The position numbers and the translations under genes are program-made. Below the pieces are notes generated by a model. That model did not search any database, was not told the origin of the DNA, and saw only the letters and a program-made list of their open reading frames with translations. Shown one piece after another: positions 42,778-54,900 of a DNA stretch of 64,000 nucleotides. The stretch is from Rutpela maculata (Eukaryota > Arthropoda > Insecta > Coleoptera > Cerambycidae). The stretch is taken from assembly GCA_936432065.2 (NCBI GenBank), contig OW386293.2:29400234-29464233 (forward strand), read 5' to 3'. The number at the start of each line of letters is the position of its first letter. Position 1 is the stretch's first letter.

Positions 42778-43605
42778 CATTGTAACAAATTGAAATAATA
42801 CACTGCTTTATTTTGTTAGACAGGTCAATATATTAAAAAATAACCAGACACATCACTACATTATTAAACACAAATAACGGAGACGACTCACTGATCGTTA
42901 AGTAGATACATATTGCTGTATTTATTATGTTTATAAATTTTTATTGCTTCTAGGGAATATAGTTTATGACCCTTTTTGAGAGGTATGTAATATTTCGATA
43001 CATTATATGGAAATATGTGTCATCTTTGTAAAAAAATTATTTGCAAAATGGGAGTTCGTTTTGTTATGCTGAAATGATGATATATCTTACTTAAAGCTAG
43101 TTTCAAGATTTCTTCCAGTCTGACCTACATAATAGTTATTGAAATAGACAACAATAGACTTGAAAGTTTTTGAGACGGTTTAAAAGTACCTTAACGTTAA
43201 TACGAGAGAGACTTTGAGATATTTTGTCAGATATTGCCCTGAAGTATGTAAGAGAAATATATTTTAAGTTTTCTATTTCTCTATGCCCCAGATACATTCG
43301 CCAACAGGTTAACATTTTCTTCTTTTTTGTGAGACTACTGTCTTGAAATTGTTGTTTAGGAAATTTTGCTATTTACTTATTTTTCGACCGTGAACTTGAA
43401 CTCATTTATATGTAGGCCAGACTGGAAGACATTTTGAAACTAGTGAAATATTTTAAGATATATTTCTTGCAATCGTAGTTTAAGTTCATTGTGTTTGATA
43501 ATGTAGCGAAGCTACGAAACATGGTCACATTCTTATTTTTTTTTAAATATAGTAACTCGCTTAACAAAGTAAAACTGTATTATTTCAATTTGTTACATTG
43601 GGAAA
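42778..43605. mobile_element. Inverted pair of Penelope-like element 3' fragments
   Basis: Both ends carry CA(T/A)TGTAACAAATTGAAATAATACA in opposite directions. Reading inward from the left, the minus strand (43160 to 42880) gives VYFNNYYVGQTGRNLETSFK, then SSFQHNKTNSHFANNFF and, after a break, KKGHKLYSLEAIKIYKHNKY and LLNDQ. This is the GIY-YIG endonuclease and C-terminus of a Penelope-like retroelement. Reading from the right, the + strand near 43410 has a second, shorter YVGQTGRHFETS. Two copies thus point away from each other, 5' sides together. Penelope elements are known for terminal repeats and inverted or truncated copies. Confidence 0.8.
43495..43526 (+). ncRNA. Near-consensus minimal hammerhead motif in Penelope fragment
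   Basis: TTGATAA (43495-43501; consensus CUGAUGA, two changes) is followed by a five-pair stem II, GTAGC/GCTAC with loop GAA (43503-43515), then GAAA (43516-43519), C-ATG-G as a one-pair stem III (43520-43524), and UC of the cleavage triplet. That is the layout of the short-stem-III hammerheads known in Penelope-like elements. The two core changes probably make it inactive. Confidence 0.55.
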
Positions 43606-43635
43606 GTTTATTTCTATGCCTAGCTATCACTTGAG

Positions 43636-43730
43636 AGGGTCTAATTGGTAAGGTGGGGGACCAGATTACCTTTCATCTGGGGTGCGGAAGACAAGTGTAG
43701 TTCCTTCACTTGTCACAATTTGAGCCCTCT
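43636..43730 (+). mobile_element. Possible decayed tRNA-derived SINE
   Basis: GGTCTAATTGGTAAGG resembles an A box and AATTTGAGCCC, about 70 bases on, a weakened B box (consensus GGTTCGANNCC). The evidence is thin, and no tail or duplication was found. Confidence 0.3.
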
Positions 43731-44199
43731 CTAATGATGTGCAGTTGTATGCATGGAAATAAGATTTCACAATGTGTATAATGTCACAATATTATTTGTT
43801 AGTTGTAGGTGTGTCAAGAAATTTTGATAGAAATGTAATTGACCAAAATTTGGTGAAGTTGTTAAGAAGGTTGTATTTGAAAATTGAAATACTAGACCGT
43901 GTATCATCATTACTATTATGACAGTGTAATTATTTCAATTCATCTTTACTTACTTGTATTTACTTTATATCGATACTTCAATTTTTTTATGTTTTGTACT
44001 GCCACAGCTTGCATATTTAAAATAACACCCTATTTTCTTCACTATTTTTGTTCTTTTTTTTTTTTTTAGTAATGATTATTAAAACTTGGCAAGTGACACA
44101 CTTTCAGTCGTAGTTGGAAACTATGCATTTGGGATTCGGCTCTGTTAGGGCCCGTTCCAGGTTTTTTGGCTCTTTAGATGTTTCTTTCAACAACTCCAG

Positions 44200-44620
44200 A
44201 CCACTCAACAAAAAATTGCAGAGACTCCTAGTCTAAATTTTTCTCAAAATATGCACTGTTTCCAATGGTGCGATTTTCTGTACATCTTGCACGTGCGGTT
44301 GACCTGGCAGTTGTTGTATACTGCAGTCATGACCCTTCTTAACAGTTCCAAGAGCTCCTACAATTACTGGCACGACAGTGGTCTTTGCATTCCACATTTT
44401 GCTAACTTCTATTTGGAGGTCTTTGTACTTGCTCAACTTCGGTTTCCTTGAGGGTCACTTTGGTGTCATTCAGAATAGACACATCGATCAGCAAACATGA
44501 TTTCTCCTTTTTGTCTACTGCTGGTCGGTCAAGATCGCAGAAGAATTGTACGAAGTACTGCTATTTTTCACTTCTCGATACGGGTTTTAATTTTCTTCGT
44601 GGTGTTATTATTCTGACACT
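44200..44620 (-). mobile_element. LINE polymerase C-terminal relic
   Basis: The minus strand reads YKDLQIEVSKMWNAKTTVVP, VIVGALGTVKKG and ETVHILRKI. With a frame change upstream it gives DKKEKSCLLIDVSILNDTKV. These match the end of a widespread non-LTR polymerase type, with wording CLLIDVS-P-D, KY-DL--EI---W, VVPVVIGALG-V, and LLGTAHILRKVL. Several frameshifts are present. Confidence 0.75.
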
Positions 44621-47159
44621 TTCATCGTTGGATGAGATAGTTTAACAAAGACAAAATACCGGAAATAATATACATGGTGCTGTGTAAAATTAGAGAGTTG
44701 TGGCAGTAAGTCTAAAGAATATAGAAGAAATTTAAATAAACGTAAATAAAGAAAAGAATTATTTCAAATCTGAAAATAGCTTTGTAAAGAGAAATTAAAT
44801 ATTTTTAAGAAAGTTGAAGTCGCTTCCGGATAAACTTGAGATGGTTTTTAGACAAATGGGTAAAAAAATTTGGGGAGTTTCTAATTCCTGTCACCTGGTC
44901 TACTACATAGTTAAAGTACCCAAGGTTAACTTAGGCCTGTCTAACCTATTGGGAATCGCTGCCATTTTATCAAGTCGGCAGTAGCCCATAACATAGGAAT
45001 GGACTTTCAGCATTGTTCTTTACAACTTCTTAACATTCTCACCACCATTTTGAGGTCCATTTTTCCTTCAACTAGTTAACAAAGAAAATGGAAAGTGGCG
45101 GAATTTTTAAGGGAATCCAGGGTAATAGGGATTTGACATGAGGGCATAATTAGGCAGTTACAAATACCAGCCAAATACATGCTATCAAGGGAAAAGTGTA
45201 GGGCTGGTAATTAAATGTGGTATAAACCAGTTCTGGGCTTGCAAACCTCAAAACTAATAGTACGGTAGAACTTTGGGTTGAATCCGTACCAGTTCCATTC
45301 ACGAACATTTCAGTAGCTTCTTTGTCTACCTTATCCCACATCTTCGTCGATATCAGGATTTTCTACACCCATAATGGGTACTGTAATTTTTTTTATGTTA
45401 GAGAATAAATAATAAATAAAGAATTACCTATTAATTGATAAATCTTTATTGAATACATTTGCACAACTGTTAACCAAGCAAAAAACTGTGGTCTGTGGAC
45501 AATAACAATCTGCGTAAACAAAACTTTTGCTATGCTTTCATTTTCCGCAACTAGATGTCAGTGTCAAATGTCAAATCCCTATAGGTGTTTCAGAGATCCT
45601 GTCCTGTCATGCCCGTTTCTCATTAAATAAACTTTTAAAGTAGACTAATTAAGGCAGAAAACGTGTGTGGTTTCCTGCATGTTGCGTGCTGCCGAGGTAT
45701 TTAAATTGTATTAAATGTAGTTTGTATTTCGACACAAACACCACATATAATATTTTTAATTGATGAGAACTCTGATACGTCTGTGATATAAAGTTTAATT
45801 ATAAGTAATTTTAACATAATTCAATTATTGTATATTCAATGATGATTGATAAATTTAGCAGAAAAAAATATTATATTATGTTATATCGTGGCATCCGTTT
45901 GTGTAATTATCATTTTACTTTGATGTGATAGAAATATATATTTTGGTAAAAAGAATCAATTGCGTTTTATTTATGGAAACCTTCAATGTGTCCGTTTGTC
46001 TGTGTGAATTATCCGAGATGTGGGGTCCAAAGTTCCTAACATATTACGCATTACTCTAAGGTTCACAGGAATTTTATACTTCTAATTGCCAAGAAATAAC
46101 TCATTCTAAAATTTAGACGAAATAGATGTCAATAAGTTGTATGTAATAAGTAGAGAAAAGTATTTATTTGAAGTTTACAATGAATTACACAATTAATATA
46201 ATAAAACCACTAATCTGCTTCCAGGTTGTTGTAAACTTTTTATAAATAAGCATTCAGTATAAAATCATGCCAATAATTTGTTTTTTTTTTATGATAACCC
46301 GATATCGCTTTTGGATATATATTTTTGGAGTCGCGTGTCGTTTTCCGGAAAAGCACGAGCGATTATTTTCTTTTGAAAAAGAGGACCAATTTTGTTTTAT
46401 GGTGTACTAGTTTTGTTTTGAAGGTGAAAATTTAAGTATTTTTAGACCAATCGACGTTAACATATCATTTATTATTTTTCGGTATTAATTTTGGACCAAT
46501 ATTGTAAGGTAATTTAATTTCTCGAATATTTCTTTGAATGTAAGGTACTATATAAATAAGAACGTTTATTTTATAAAAGCAAAACCAATCCACTTAAGCT
46601 AATTATTGGCAATTTTATATTAGTTTTTTATGAAATATGAAATAGATTAAATTATTCTGTAGTGGAAGGAAAACTATGTATGATTTTTGCTAAATAATGT
46701 AAATATATTGTACATTCATTTATGAAGATATGTCTATGCATAATACTTGTTTTTTCTATTCTTCGTTCTAGTATTTTTATGGGGATTATTTTTTTATCAT
46801 TTATGACACTTTATTATTATTGTTCAGTACAAATCAAAGTTTATTTTTTAATATTATCTAAATTAGTCCTTGTATATTTTATTTTTAATTTAATTTTTTC
46901 AACATGTGTTATCCTATTTTATTATCAGTGTTTTGTGCAATGAATAAAAATGTAGACTGATATAGTTTTAATATTTATATTATTTTTTCTCTTTTCCTTT
47001 TCTCACCTTTTGTTTGATTTTTAACCAAATAAAAACATTTCTGTGGAATAATACCAATGGTTTGGTTTTAACAAAAAGAGCTCAACTATTCATCCTTTGG
47101 CAATTCTAGTATCCAATGTTCAGATAGCTGAACATTAACAAATCTAAAACCCTCCGTCT
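44621..47159. other. Intergenic AT-rich sequence
   Basis: No domain-bearing reading frame was seen. A hydrophobic 73-codon open stretch at 46722-46943 reflects T-rich composition and has no recognisable features. The minus open stretch 45150-45341 is likewise unrecognised. Confidence 0.45.
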
Positions 47160-48060
47160 TGTTTCTTGATATCAAAAAGCAGTGTATGGCAACCAGGTCT
47201 ACGTTTTAAGCTGAAAGAATTAGATGTTCCTGACTTCCTAATACACATCATTAAAGAATACTTAACTCCAGAAAATTAATGGTAAAAATCAACAATTCCA
47301 TATCGGACGAATTTTTTACCGGACAAGGAGTACCACAGCGGTCATCAGCTTTCATATAACATCTACTATTATGACATCACCTCAGATGTACTTCCTAGCA
47401 AAAACTCCTATATGCTACAATAAATAGACAATGTGGCTCATGACATCTGTGACTAAATGCATCGTGCAACTTCAAATTCTTTTAAACAACACACAATCAA
47501 GGATAAATAAATTTAAATTACAATCCAATCTATCCAAATCTCAACCACACCCCTTCCATTTCCTCACCAACCTTAACCATCAACCTAATTCATCCAGTTC
47601 TTAATGCTAAATATCATGGTTTTCAACTGGATAATAAACTAAACTTAAATCTCCACATAAAGGTGATTAAACGAAGAATTATTTCAATACCTAAATATTT
47701 TAGATTCTTAAATTATAAAAATTAAAATATTCATATCCACACTACTTGCAAGATTTACATGAGCATCTGCAGATCCATTCTGGAATATATATTATTTCTG
47801 AACTGTAGAAATCCTGCGTTAAAGAATATCAAAGTGCTGAAACTGCATCTCTGCGAACTATAACAAAAATTCTTCATCCTAATAATCCCATGCATAATCC
47901 TTCTACCGAAAAACTAAAATGGGCTCATTTAGCATTTATTTGATTACATTTTCTGAAAGATCTATTGATTCTAGAGAAGAACGCAAAAAAAAGAATTTTC
48001 CTAGGGTTCTAGAGGTTTCAAAATTAATCAAGAACATCAACATGTGGTGCTGTCGTGTTA
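47160..48060 (+). mobile_element. LINE reverse transcriptase relic
   Basis: Through many frame changes the + strand reads LKELDVPDFLIHIIKEYLTP, KINNSISDEFFTGQGVPQRS, SKSQPHPFHF, KYHGFQLDNKLNLNLHIK and YSYPHYLQDLH. The order matches the palm and thumb of a Jockey/CR1-like RT: L--L-VP--LI--I--YL, the VPQGS block, then LG--LD--L----HI. It is heavily decayed, with no YADD box left. Confidence 0.6.
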
Positions 48061-48251
48061 TAGCTGAGTGACGTCGATCGCTCCTCTATTGCATTGGGAG
48101 ACGTAGACGTAGCCGCTTGCCTAGATGTCTAACAGACTGTATTTAAATGAGGACTGGAAGTACCGTTTGTATCATGAATAGTGCAAATACCGTAGGTGAT
48201 GGAAAAACTAAAGCAAAACGTACTGTTTGTAAGTACTGTATTGTGCCCCAA

Positions 48252-49045
48252 TAGATAGATAGATAGATAGATTTATTTTCATCAGATACATATATACATC
48301 AAAAAGATAATACAACATATTTGATGAGCCACGTCACAACAAGCTTTAAAAGTGAACTTCATAAAGTAATAAAACTAGTAACTAACAAGTAAAATAACAG
48401 TACAAAGCAAAATATAATTACAAACAGATAAATATAAATACAATGTAAAAAAAAAACTATGTAGAACAATTTTTAAACAACCATGTATGTATTTAAACAG
48501 TATGTAAAAAAAATTCATTCAGTGTGTAACAATTTTTGTCTATTAAGTACTTTTTGAGTGATTTTTTGAAAATATATTGATTTCCAGACTCTTTAATTTC
48601 CAGAGGTAAAAAATTAAATAGTTTACAGCCAATGTATATAATGCTTCTTTGGTATAAAGAGGTCGAGTGACAATCAGGTTGAAGTTCAAACTTATGACGA
48701 GTGTTATGGTCGTGCGGAGTTATATTTTGGGTGAATATAGCTCTGTTTTTGAAAATGAAGCAGCAAACTTCATAGATGTAGGTACTAATAACCGTTAATA
48801 TACCTAGTTGCCGAAAAGCATTTCTGCAGGATACCTGATAACCTAGATTTGCTAAAATTCTTATTGCAACCTTCTGTAAAATAAAAACCCGTTGGTTCTG
48901 CACACTGTTCCCCCAGTTTACAATACCAATGTACAAACACAAGAGTAAAAACTCCCAATAAACTGTTTATTAGTCTACCGCACCATCCTGTTAGAAAAAA
49001 ATTGTGGCAGATACGATATATATCATTAAGATAAAACAAACAAAT
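48252..49045 (-). mobile_element. 5'-truncated LINE 3' end with ATCT tail
   Basis: A 149-codon minus frame (48493-48942) gives GNSVQNQRVFILQKVAIRIL, SCRNAFRQLGILTVISTYIY, NTRHKFELQ, GCKLFNFLPLEIKESGN and FKKSLKKYLIDKNCY, the well-known C-terminal domain of Jockey/CR1-like LINE polymerases. Another 200 bases lead to a simple tail, AATC/TATC units (TAGA on the + strand, 48252-48276), which marks the true 3' end. The element breaks off near 49045. The long open frame shows it is one of the younger LINE copies here. Confidence 0.85.
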
Positions 49046-49228
49046 ACGTGTGTGAAGATCATTTTAATGTAAGTAGTATTTTGTATAACGTAATGCAAAA
49101 AATGTGCTTACATATACAGGATGCGCTTGATTTTAAATTAAAATATCTAGACGACTAAATGACTAAGGTTTTTTAAAGGACATCGGGCAGATAAAATGCA
49201 ACAATTTTTTTTTTTGTAGAGTGCATAT

Positions 49229-49931
49229 TACTTCCACGTCCAATGGAAGTATAGCAACGACAAAAAAATTTTAAAAAATTTTTATTGTCCAAATAGGCTT
49301 AAAATGTCATGAAACGTCGAGATTTTAAGTTTGAGCGAAAAAAAATTTCTGTCTGTCTGTCGGTCTGTCAGTAACTTTTTTTTTGTGCGCACATTTACTC
49401 TGGAACCGTTTAAGATATTGACTTGAAATTTGGTATACATATGTACTTTAACGAGTTCTAGAACTAGATTATATTTTCATCTTGTTCCGTCGAAGGGTTG
49501 GGGGGTAAATTGGGGTAAATTTGGGGTAAATGGGTAAATTAAGCAGGTAAGAGTCCATGAAATTGGTATATAGTAGATACAAGAGAAGCTAAGGTCTCAA
49601 AAAAATTTTTGGCATTAGCCACCTCCATTACCACCCCCACCTCCTTATTAAAGGGGATGAAAAAAAAATTGTGATTTAGTGTATGTACAGGAACCAGAAA
49701 CCTCAAAATATTTTTTTACTTCATCCCCACTACCACCCCCCTATCACCACCCCCACCCCACTACCGATGTGGGGTATCGTTTTATGGGTTTTTGGGGTAG
49801 AGGATTTCAAATATTATATTATTAAAGTTCCATAAACAATTATTTTCACATACAAAGTTTTTTCGTTGTGAGTGACTTGGATAGAGAATCTGGATGTGGA
49901 AGTAGTGATTCCTTGGGCAGCGGTTTTTTTT
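49229..49931 (+). repeat. 0.7-kb dispersed family, copy 3
   Basis: It starts TACTTCCACGTCCAATGG and ends GGGCAGCGGTTTTTTTT, colinear with copy 1 (15391-16094) with only scattered substitutions and small indels (for example a shorter C-rich tract). It inserted 185 bases beyond the 5' truncation point of the LINE at 48252-49045. Confidence 0.9.
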
Positions 49932-50195
49932 ATAGTGTCCCAAAGGAACAGTGTACCACAAGTTAAGATTTGTAACTAAATTTCTAATTTATTTTTAAAT
50001 TGCACATTTGGGTCTCTCTGCTCAAAAACGTAGTCTTCACATATTTTTTGAAAAACTTGGATGCCATTTAGTTTTTAAAATATTTAAAATTAAAAATCGT
50101 TGAATTAAAATGGCCTCCATAATATAGGTGTAATTCAAATTTACTTTTTATAGAATCATAAACTTACAGTACCTACAGGGTGTAGCTTATATACT

Positions 50196-50830
50196 GGTGA
50201 TCTGTGGCAGGAGAGATGGAATATCTCGAGTAAGGGAAGATAGACGAGGGGACTCATTCCAGATATTAAAAGATGGGTGGAGAGAGGACATGGGGTGGTT
50301 GGGTACTACCTTACACAACGTTTACGACATCGGGAAGATCGAAGATTGAGAATGCATATACTGTGGGGAAATAGACAACGCGGAGCATTACCGTGTTCCG
50401 GTGTAGCAGGTGGAGAGAAGAAAGGCAACGAGCCATGGATAGGCTAGGCGGCCCAGTTACACCCGGTTACATGGTGTTGAGGATGCTAGAATCAGAGGAA
50501 AACTTGCAACTCTTGGAGGACATAACATCAGACATGAAAACCAAGGAAGTAGGCGAAAGAAACTTGAACCTCTAATCGTTTCAACGAAGTTGGGAAGTAA
50601 GGGGAGGACTTCTCTGCGGAGGCAGATCATTTTTAACACCTAACACTAGGATTGACCTGATATTCTGACGGTAAACAAGAGCGGTTCCAGGATATGAGGA
50701 AACACTGAAGACAGGGAGGGGGCCACTATTCCGGAGGGGTTTTAGCTCGTTAGAGTCCAGCACTACCCAGCGTGATAGATCCAGGGCGTGTCCATGATGA
50801 ATTTCCCTTCCCCCCCACTGCACAGAAAAA
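50196..50830 (+). mobile_element. R1-like LINE 3' end
   Basis: From 50200 the + strand reads LWQERWNISSKGR and LIPDIKRWVERGHGVVGYYL, then after a frame change CSRWREERQRAMDRLG and MLESEENLQLLEDITSDM to a stop at 50573-50575. WQ-RW, L-P-I--W-(E)R-HG-V-Y-LTQ, C-RW-EER and ML-SEENW are typical of the R1/TRAS-type polymerase C-terminus. The GC-rich sequence to 50830 (CGGAGGGG...TAGCTCGTTAGAGTCC) is likely its 3' UTR. The expected CCHC finger between the blocks is damaged. Confidence 0.75.
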
Positions 50831-51529
50831 AAAAGGTACAAATTTCCAGAACAGTTAATCTACGAAATGTTACTCAGCATGCCACAAGACAACGACTAAT
50901 CAACTAATAAATAATTTTAAATCAGTTTTAAATTTTGTATATTTACATTCACTGTATCATTTTTTTTTATATTTATATTTTGAAAATATTATGTAGTGTA
51001 CTGATATATTTCTATTTACTTATCATCTTATAAGAAACTATATATTGTAAAGATTATTACTGGCTGAAGGATTTAGGTCGATGGCCATTGGTCGTCTTTA
51101 ACCAATAAGGGATATTTAGTATTACTATTATTACCAACGGTGCCTCATGGGAATGTAAGGTGGTAATGTTATGGTTGTTGTCTACCGTCGTTCGGGCATC
51201 CCCCTGTGTGTGCCGCAGATGAAATATCTGCAGTTCGAGGTGTGTTCATTGTGTTTCCCAAACGCATTAGGATTTGACAGCTTGATGAACATTTAAATAA
51301 TAATCTTTATAAAAACGAAAATTATACCCAGTGTGTAGTGTTTAAAATTAATGCCATCCGTTAACTGTTTTCTCCAGTTGGCGAAGTGAAATATTGTGTG
51401 AAAATTTCCAATCGAAAAAATACCGAGGATATAAGATCATAAAAATGCAAAAGTTGTGTAAGATTTTATAATGTTTTCTTTTTCAGTGAAATTAGTTAAA
51501 TGAAGACCTCTGTTTTTTTTTTATTTAAC
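50831..51529. other. Flank of the R1-like fragment
   Basis: AT-rich sequence then a GC-richer patch (51120-51260) that may be more LINE 3' UTR. No coding motif. Confidence 0.35.
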
Positions 51530-51960
51530 TCACTTTCTTGTTGTTTGAGTTAAATTTTGCCACTGTTCGTGTACCCAGAGCATTGAAATTTGGGACAATG
51601 GCATATTCTCGATATCAAAATAATAATCAATCATTACTTTCACTAATTGAACAATTACTGAATTAATATTGAGATACTCGAGTGTGGATTGGCACCATAG
51701 TGTCTTAAAGAATTCATCAACTGAGTAAAAGCAGTACTTTAGAATGAAACTTTTTACGTTCTTTTTGAAGGACAATAAGTTTAGTTGATTTATATAAGAT
51801 GGTAAATGATTATATAAAGAACCTCGCAAATATAAATAAAAAATATGTAGGTATTCTTTAGAGTATTCTTTGTTAAAAATGAACATACTTTTCATTGGTA
51901 CAATGCATCTAACTCGGTATGCATCTTTTTTTAATATTAAACTATATATACATGTATATA
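51530..51960 (-). mobile_element. LINE polymerase C-terminal fragment
   Basis: The minus frame reads SLYNHLPSYINQL, LLSFKKNVKSFILKYCFYSV and DEFF, aligning with LFNFLPLEIKES...FKKSLKKYLIDKNCYTLNEFF of the fragment at 48493-48942. It is therefore another copy of a related LINE, more diverged, with sequence beyond DEFF running into non-LINE DNA. Confidence 0.65.
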
Positions 51961-52544
51961 ACGAGACATATAATTAAAGAACACTAAATTATAAAATGTT
52001 ATGCAAAAATATAATATCATCTGGGATGCGTGTTTCAATCTGCTAGTTATCCAACAATCCACCACGACAGCAGGTAAACAACTAATTAAATGATAATTCG
52101 CACTAATGGTTCCGTCTTCGACAGGCTGTGGCTTACGCTATATTGACTTTTGAGCATTGTGCCCATGAGAACTATTGTTCCGGAGACCAAGAAGTCACCT
52201 TTTAAACAATTTTAGGGTTCTTTGAACTGTTTATATTTAAAACTATGTGTCGTAGCCTTTTAATTTTTTGACTTGTGTAAATATTCTTGTATATTAAACA
52301 CCAATAAACTATCTATCAAGACCTATAACATACTAAAATTTGGTGCACTTTAACCGAGGGCCATTTTCCTATAATTCTGTGCGAGGTTCTTTAGGTTGGA
52401 GAAATTTTTAGCGTTAACCTGTAGAGTTAACCTGTAGCGAGGTACTCTAAGAAGTCCAGCGAATCTCGACTAAAGCAAATAAAAAGTGAAGGGAAGGGCA
52501 TACTGCCCAGTTTAATGAAAATTAATTGACACTATTCCATAAAG

Positions 52545-52770
52545 CAAGCAGCATCGAGTATTCTTATAACCTTCTTTGTGTGTCGAAAAACTTTTGATTC
52601 ACGGTAAGAGTTACCCCATACCACTGAATAGGAAAGTCTAGAGTGGAAAATGGAAAAATAAATATTTTTTAGGGTGTCGAATTCGAAAATGCTTTTTAGT
52701 TTCTTAAGGAAAATCGTACTTGAGAGTCTTCTATTTAACTGATCATGATGGTTTACCCAGACACATAGAC
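52545..52770 (-). mobile_element. LINE RT connection-domain fragment (no ATG)
   Basis: A clean minus frame reads WVNHHDQLNRRLSSTIFLKK, LKSIFEFDTLKNIYFSIFHS, RLSYSVVWGNSYRESKV and FRHTKKVIRIL. This is the H--L--KLS---F-L--L, Y---FHS-L-Y----WG-S and F-LQKK-IRII segment of Jockey-like LINE polymerases. It is uninterrupted for about 70 codons, but neither end of the element is intact. Confidence 0.7.
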
Positions 52771-52959
52771 CTTTATTGATGCACAGGAAATATTACTCGG
52801 TCTTACATAAGTCAAATACAACAAAAAATAACACATACGTAGAAGTACAATCGTAAACTGGATAATAAAATCCAGTATTAAAAATACATATCAAGATTTA
52901 AAACTTATATACTGGATAAAAGAGAAGAATCTGTTATATTAAAAATCATTAATTGTAAT

Positions 52960-53400
52960 ATTGTTATTTAAAAATTCGTTGTAGGAGTAGTAGGCTTTTT
53001 TTTAGGAATTTTTTTACTGTGTTTTTGAAATTGTTTCCTTCCAAAAATCTCATATTTATTTAATTGCAGGAATTCAATTCTAAGATCATCTTTGTGCCAT
53101 GTGTTATAATTATGTAAAGTATTATAGTGTTCACTATTATTTTTTATGAATAGTATACACTCAAAAAATATCTGCAGGGAAGGGGCCATTATATTGAGCT
53201 GACTATATGCGTGTCCCCACACTAAGATAGCAGAACTTAAGACTGGCTGTATGACTGCATGAAAGGTCATAATGCAAACTTGTTGATTCACCGTTTTTAT
53301 TAGATTTTTCAATAAAAATATGCTTTCAGATAATTTGTTAGATATATAGTTAACATGATTTTCAAGAGGAAAATACTCCTGTCCTGGCAAGAACTACTAA
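52960..53400 (-). mobile_element. Second LINE RT connection-domain fragment
   Basis: The minus frame 53390-52968 reads NHVNYISNKLSESIFLLKNL, MTFHAVIQPVLSSAILVWGH, then, partly frameshifted, FIKNNSEHYNTLHNYNTWHK and LRIEFLQLNKY. It is homologous to 52545-52770 over its first half. Two copies of the same domain thus sit 200 bp apart in the same direction. Confidence 0.7.
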
Positions 53401-54799
53401 GGACTTGTAAAATGGTAGATTACATTCTACGTTCCTGTCCTAGTGCAGAAAGAATTCGGTTCTCACTATTTGGTAAAGGGCAACTGCTGTCAGAGCTATT
53501 AAAAAGCTAAACTCACTGGGTGAAATACAAATAGGAGTAAGTCACAATAGACCAGATGGTCATAGGCTCACTCACATTTCAACTTAACCTAACCCTTGAC
53601 CTAACCTTAGGTAGAATACTAAGATTTGATACAGTTGTCGCTTAAGTAGTTTGCAAAAATAGATTCAAGCAAATTTTCATAAACCGCCTTTATTCCTCAG
53701 ATATTCAAATTTAGCAGAAAATAAAAGCTGTAGAACAAACGAATATACAGAAGAAAAGATTTCAAAAATTGAATGAATATCGCTATACAAATATAAAAAG
53801 ATTCTTAATTTTTCTTTAACGTTTCTATTCAATTATTTCCTTATTTTGTAACTAAACTTAATATTTAAGCTTTTCTTCATAATTTGAGAACTTTGTTAAA
53901 TAAAATTTACAATAAAAATGTAAAAAAAGTTAGTTTGCTTAAAGTCGATTTTATATTTTCTGATTTTTAGAATACCCTGTATAATTTACCTAAAGTTTGA
54001 CAACTGTATATGACATCCTAAGACAAGCAAACTTTTTATAAATAATGACTTTGTGCCCAGCAAACACACTTGTAATACTTACATACTAATTATGTTTCAT
54101 CTAAGGAAACATGTTTACATAGCACAAATATATAGTATGTATGTATATTTGTATTAATTAGCATATGTCTCATTTATATAGTTGTAAATTATATACACCC
54201 TACAAATTTATTTCTACATAACACTGATTAATATAAGTACTATGTATTCTTACAACATACTGTTTATATAATTAAAAAATATACATATTACGTAATAATG
54301 TTTATGTAATTTTTATGAAGTAGCTAGGACGTAATGACTATACTAGCTAGGTGGCGTTTCTTTGAAGCTGTGGCATTTTTGAAGGTTATGTTATTTTTAT
54401 TTATCAGATTTGTGTTTAACGTTAATGCAATGTAATGTCACACAGGTTAAGAATGAAAAAATATAGAGCCGATGAGTCAAACTTGTTTGTATAGAAATTT
54501 AACCAATATGCAAAGAAAAATTAATAGCATTTTAAAAACATAATAACAATAACTACAGGTATTTTAAGTTTAAGGATTCTGCCTCACTAATAAATTTGGA
54601 AATTGCAGGATCTTTTACATAAGGTAAAATCACCTGTACCTATACCTAATATTATTTCTTAAAAACCATACTACCATAAATATTTATCCAATATGGGTCT
54701 ATCTCAATTTCCTATAATAAACTCAATTATTACTGATATCATTTAATAATATAAAATCCTGATACCCATTACTATAACTTTTATCATTAAATTTGTTGG
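53401..54799. other. AT-rich intergenic sequence
   Basis: 53401-53580 is slightly GC-richer and may still be LINE-derived (TTACATTCTACGTTCCTGTCC...). The remainder has TACATA-rich simple sequence (54060-54310). No genes were seen. Confidence 0.4.
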
Positions 54800-54900
54800 A
54801 CACCCTGGTGGGGCAGTCAGTTAAGACCCTAGGATAAACGAGATACGTATATAGTAGACGTGGGTTCGAGACCTAAACAAGGTAAGTAAAATTGTTTAAT
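54800..54900 (+). mobile_element. tRNA-derived SINE head
   Basis: TGGGGCAGTCAGTTAAG (A box, 54809-54825) and GGTTCGAGACC (perfect B box, 54863-54873) are spaced as in a tRNA gene. A D-arm can be drawn, but no acceptor or anticodon stem closes well. It is preceded by CACCCTGG. Confidence 0.6.

Noticed and set aside
46722..46943. Hydrophobic 73-codon frame as a small membrane protein
   Set aside because: T-rich DNA yields Phe/Leu/Ile codons by composition alone; no start context or conservation can be shown.
48252..48276. TAGA microsatellite as an independent simple repeat
   Set aside because: It sits exactly at the 3' end of the antisense LINE and is best read as its tail.
54800..54880. A functional tRNA gene
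   Set aside because: Good A and B boxes but no closing acceptor, D/T and anticodon stems, so a SINE head is more likely.
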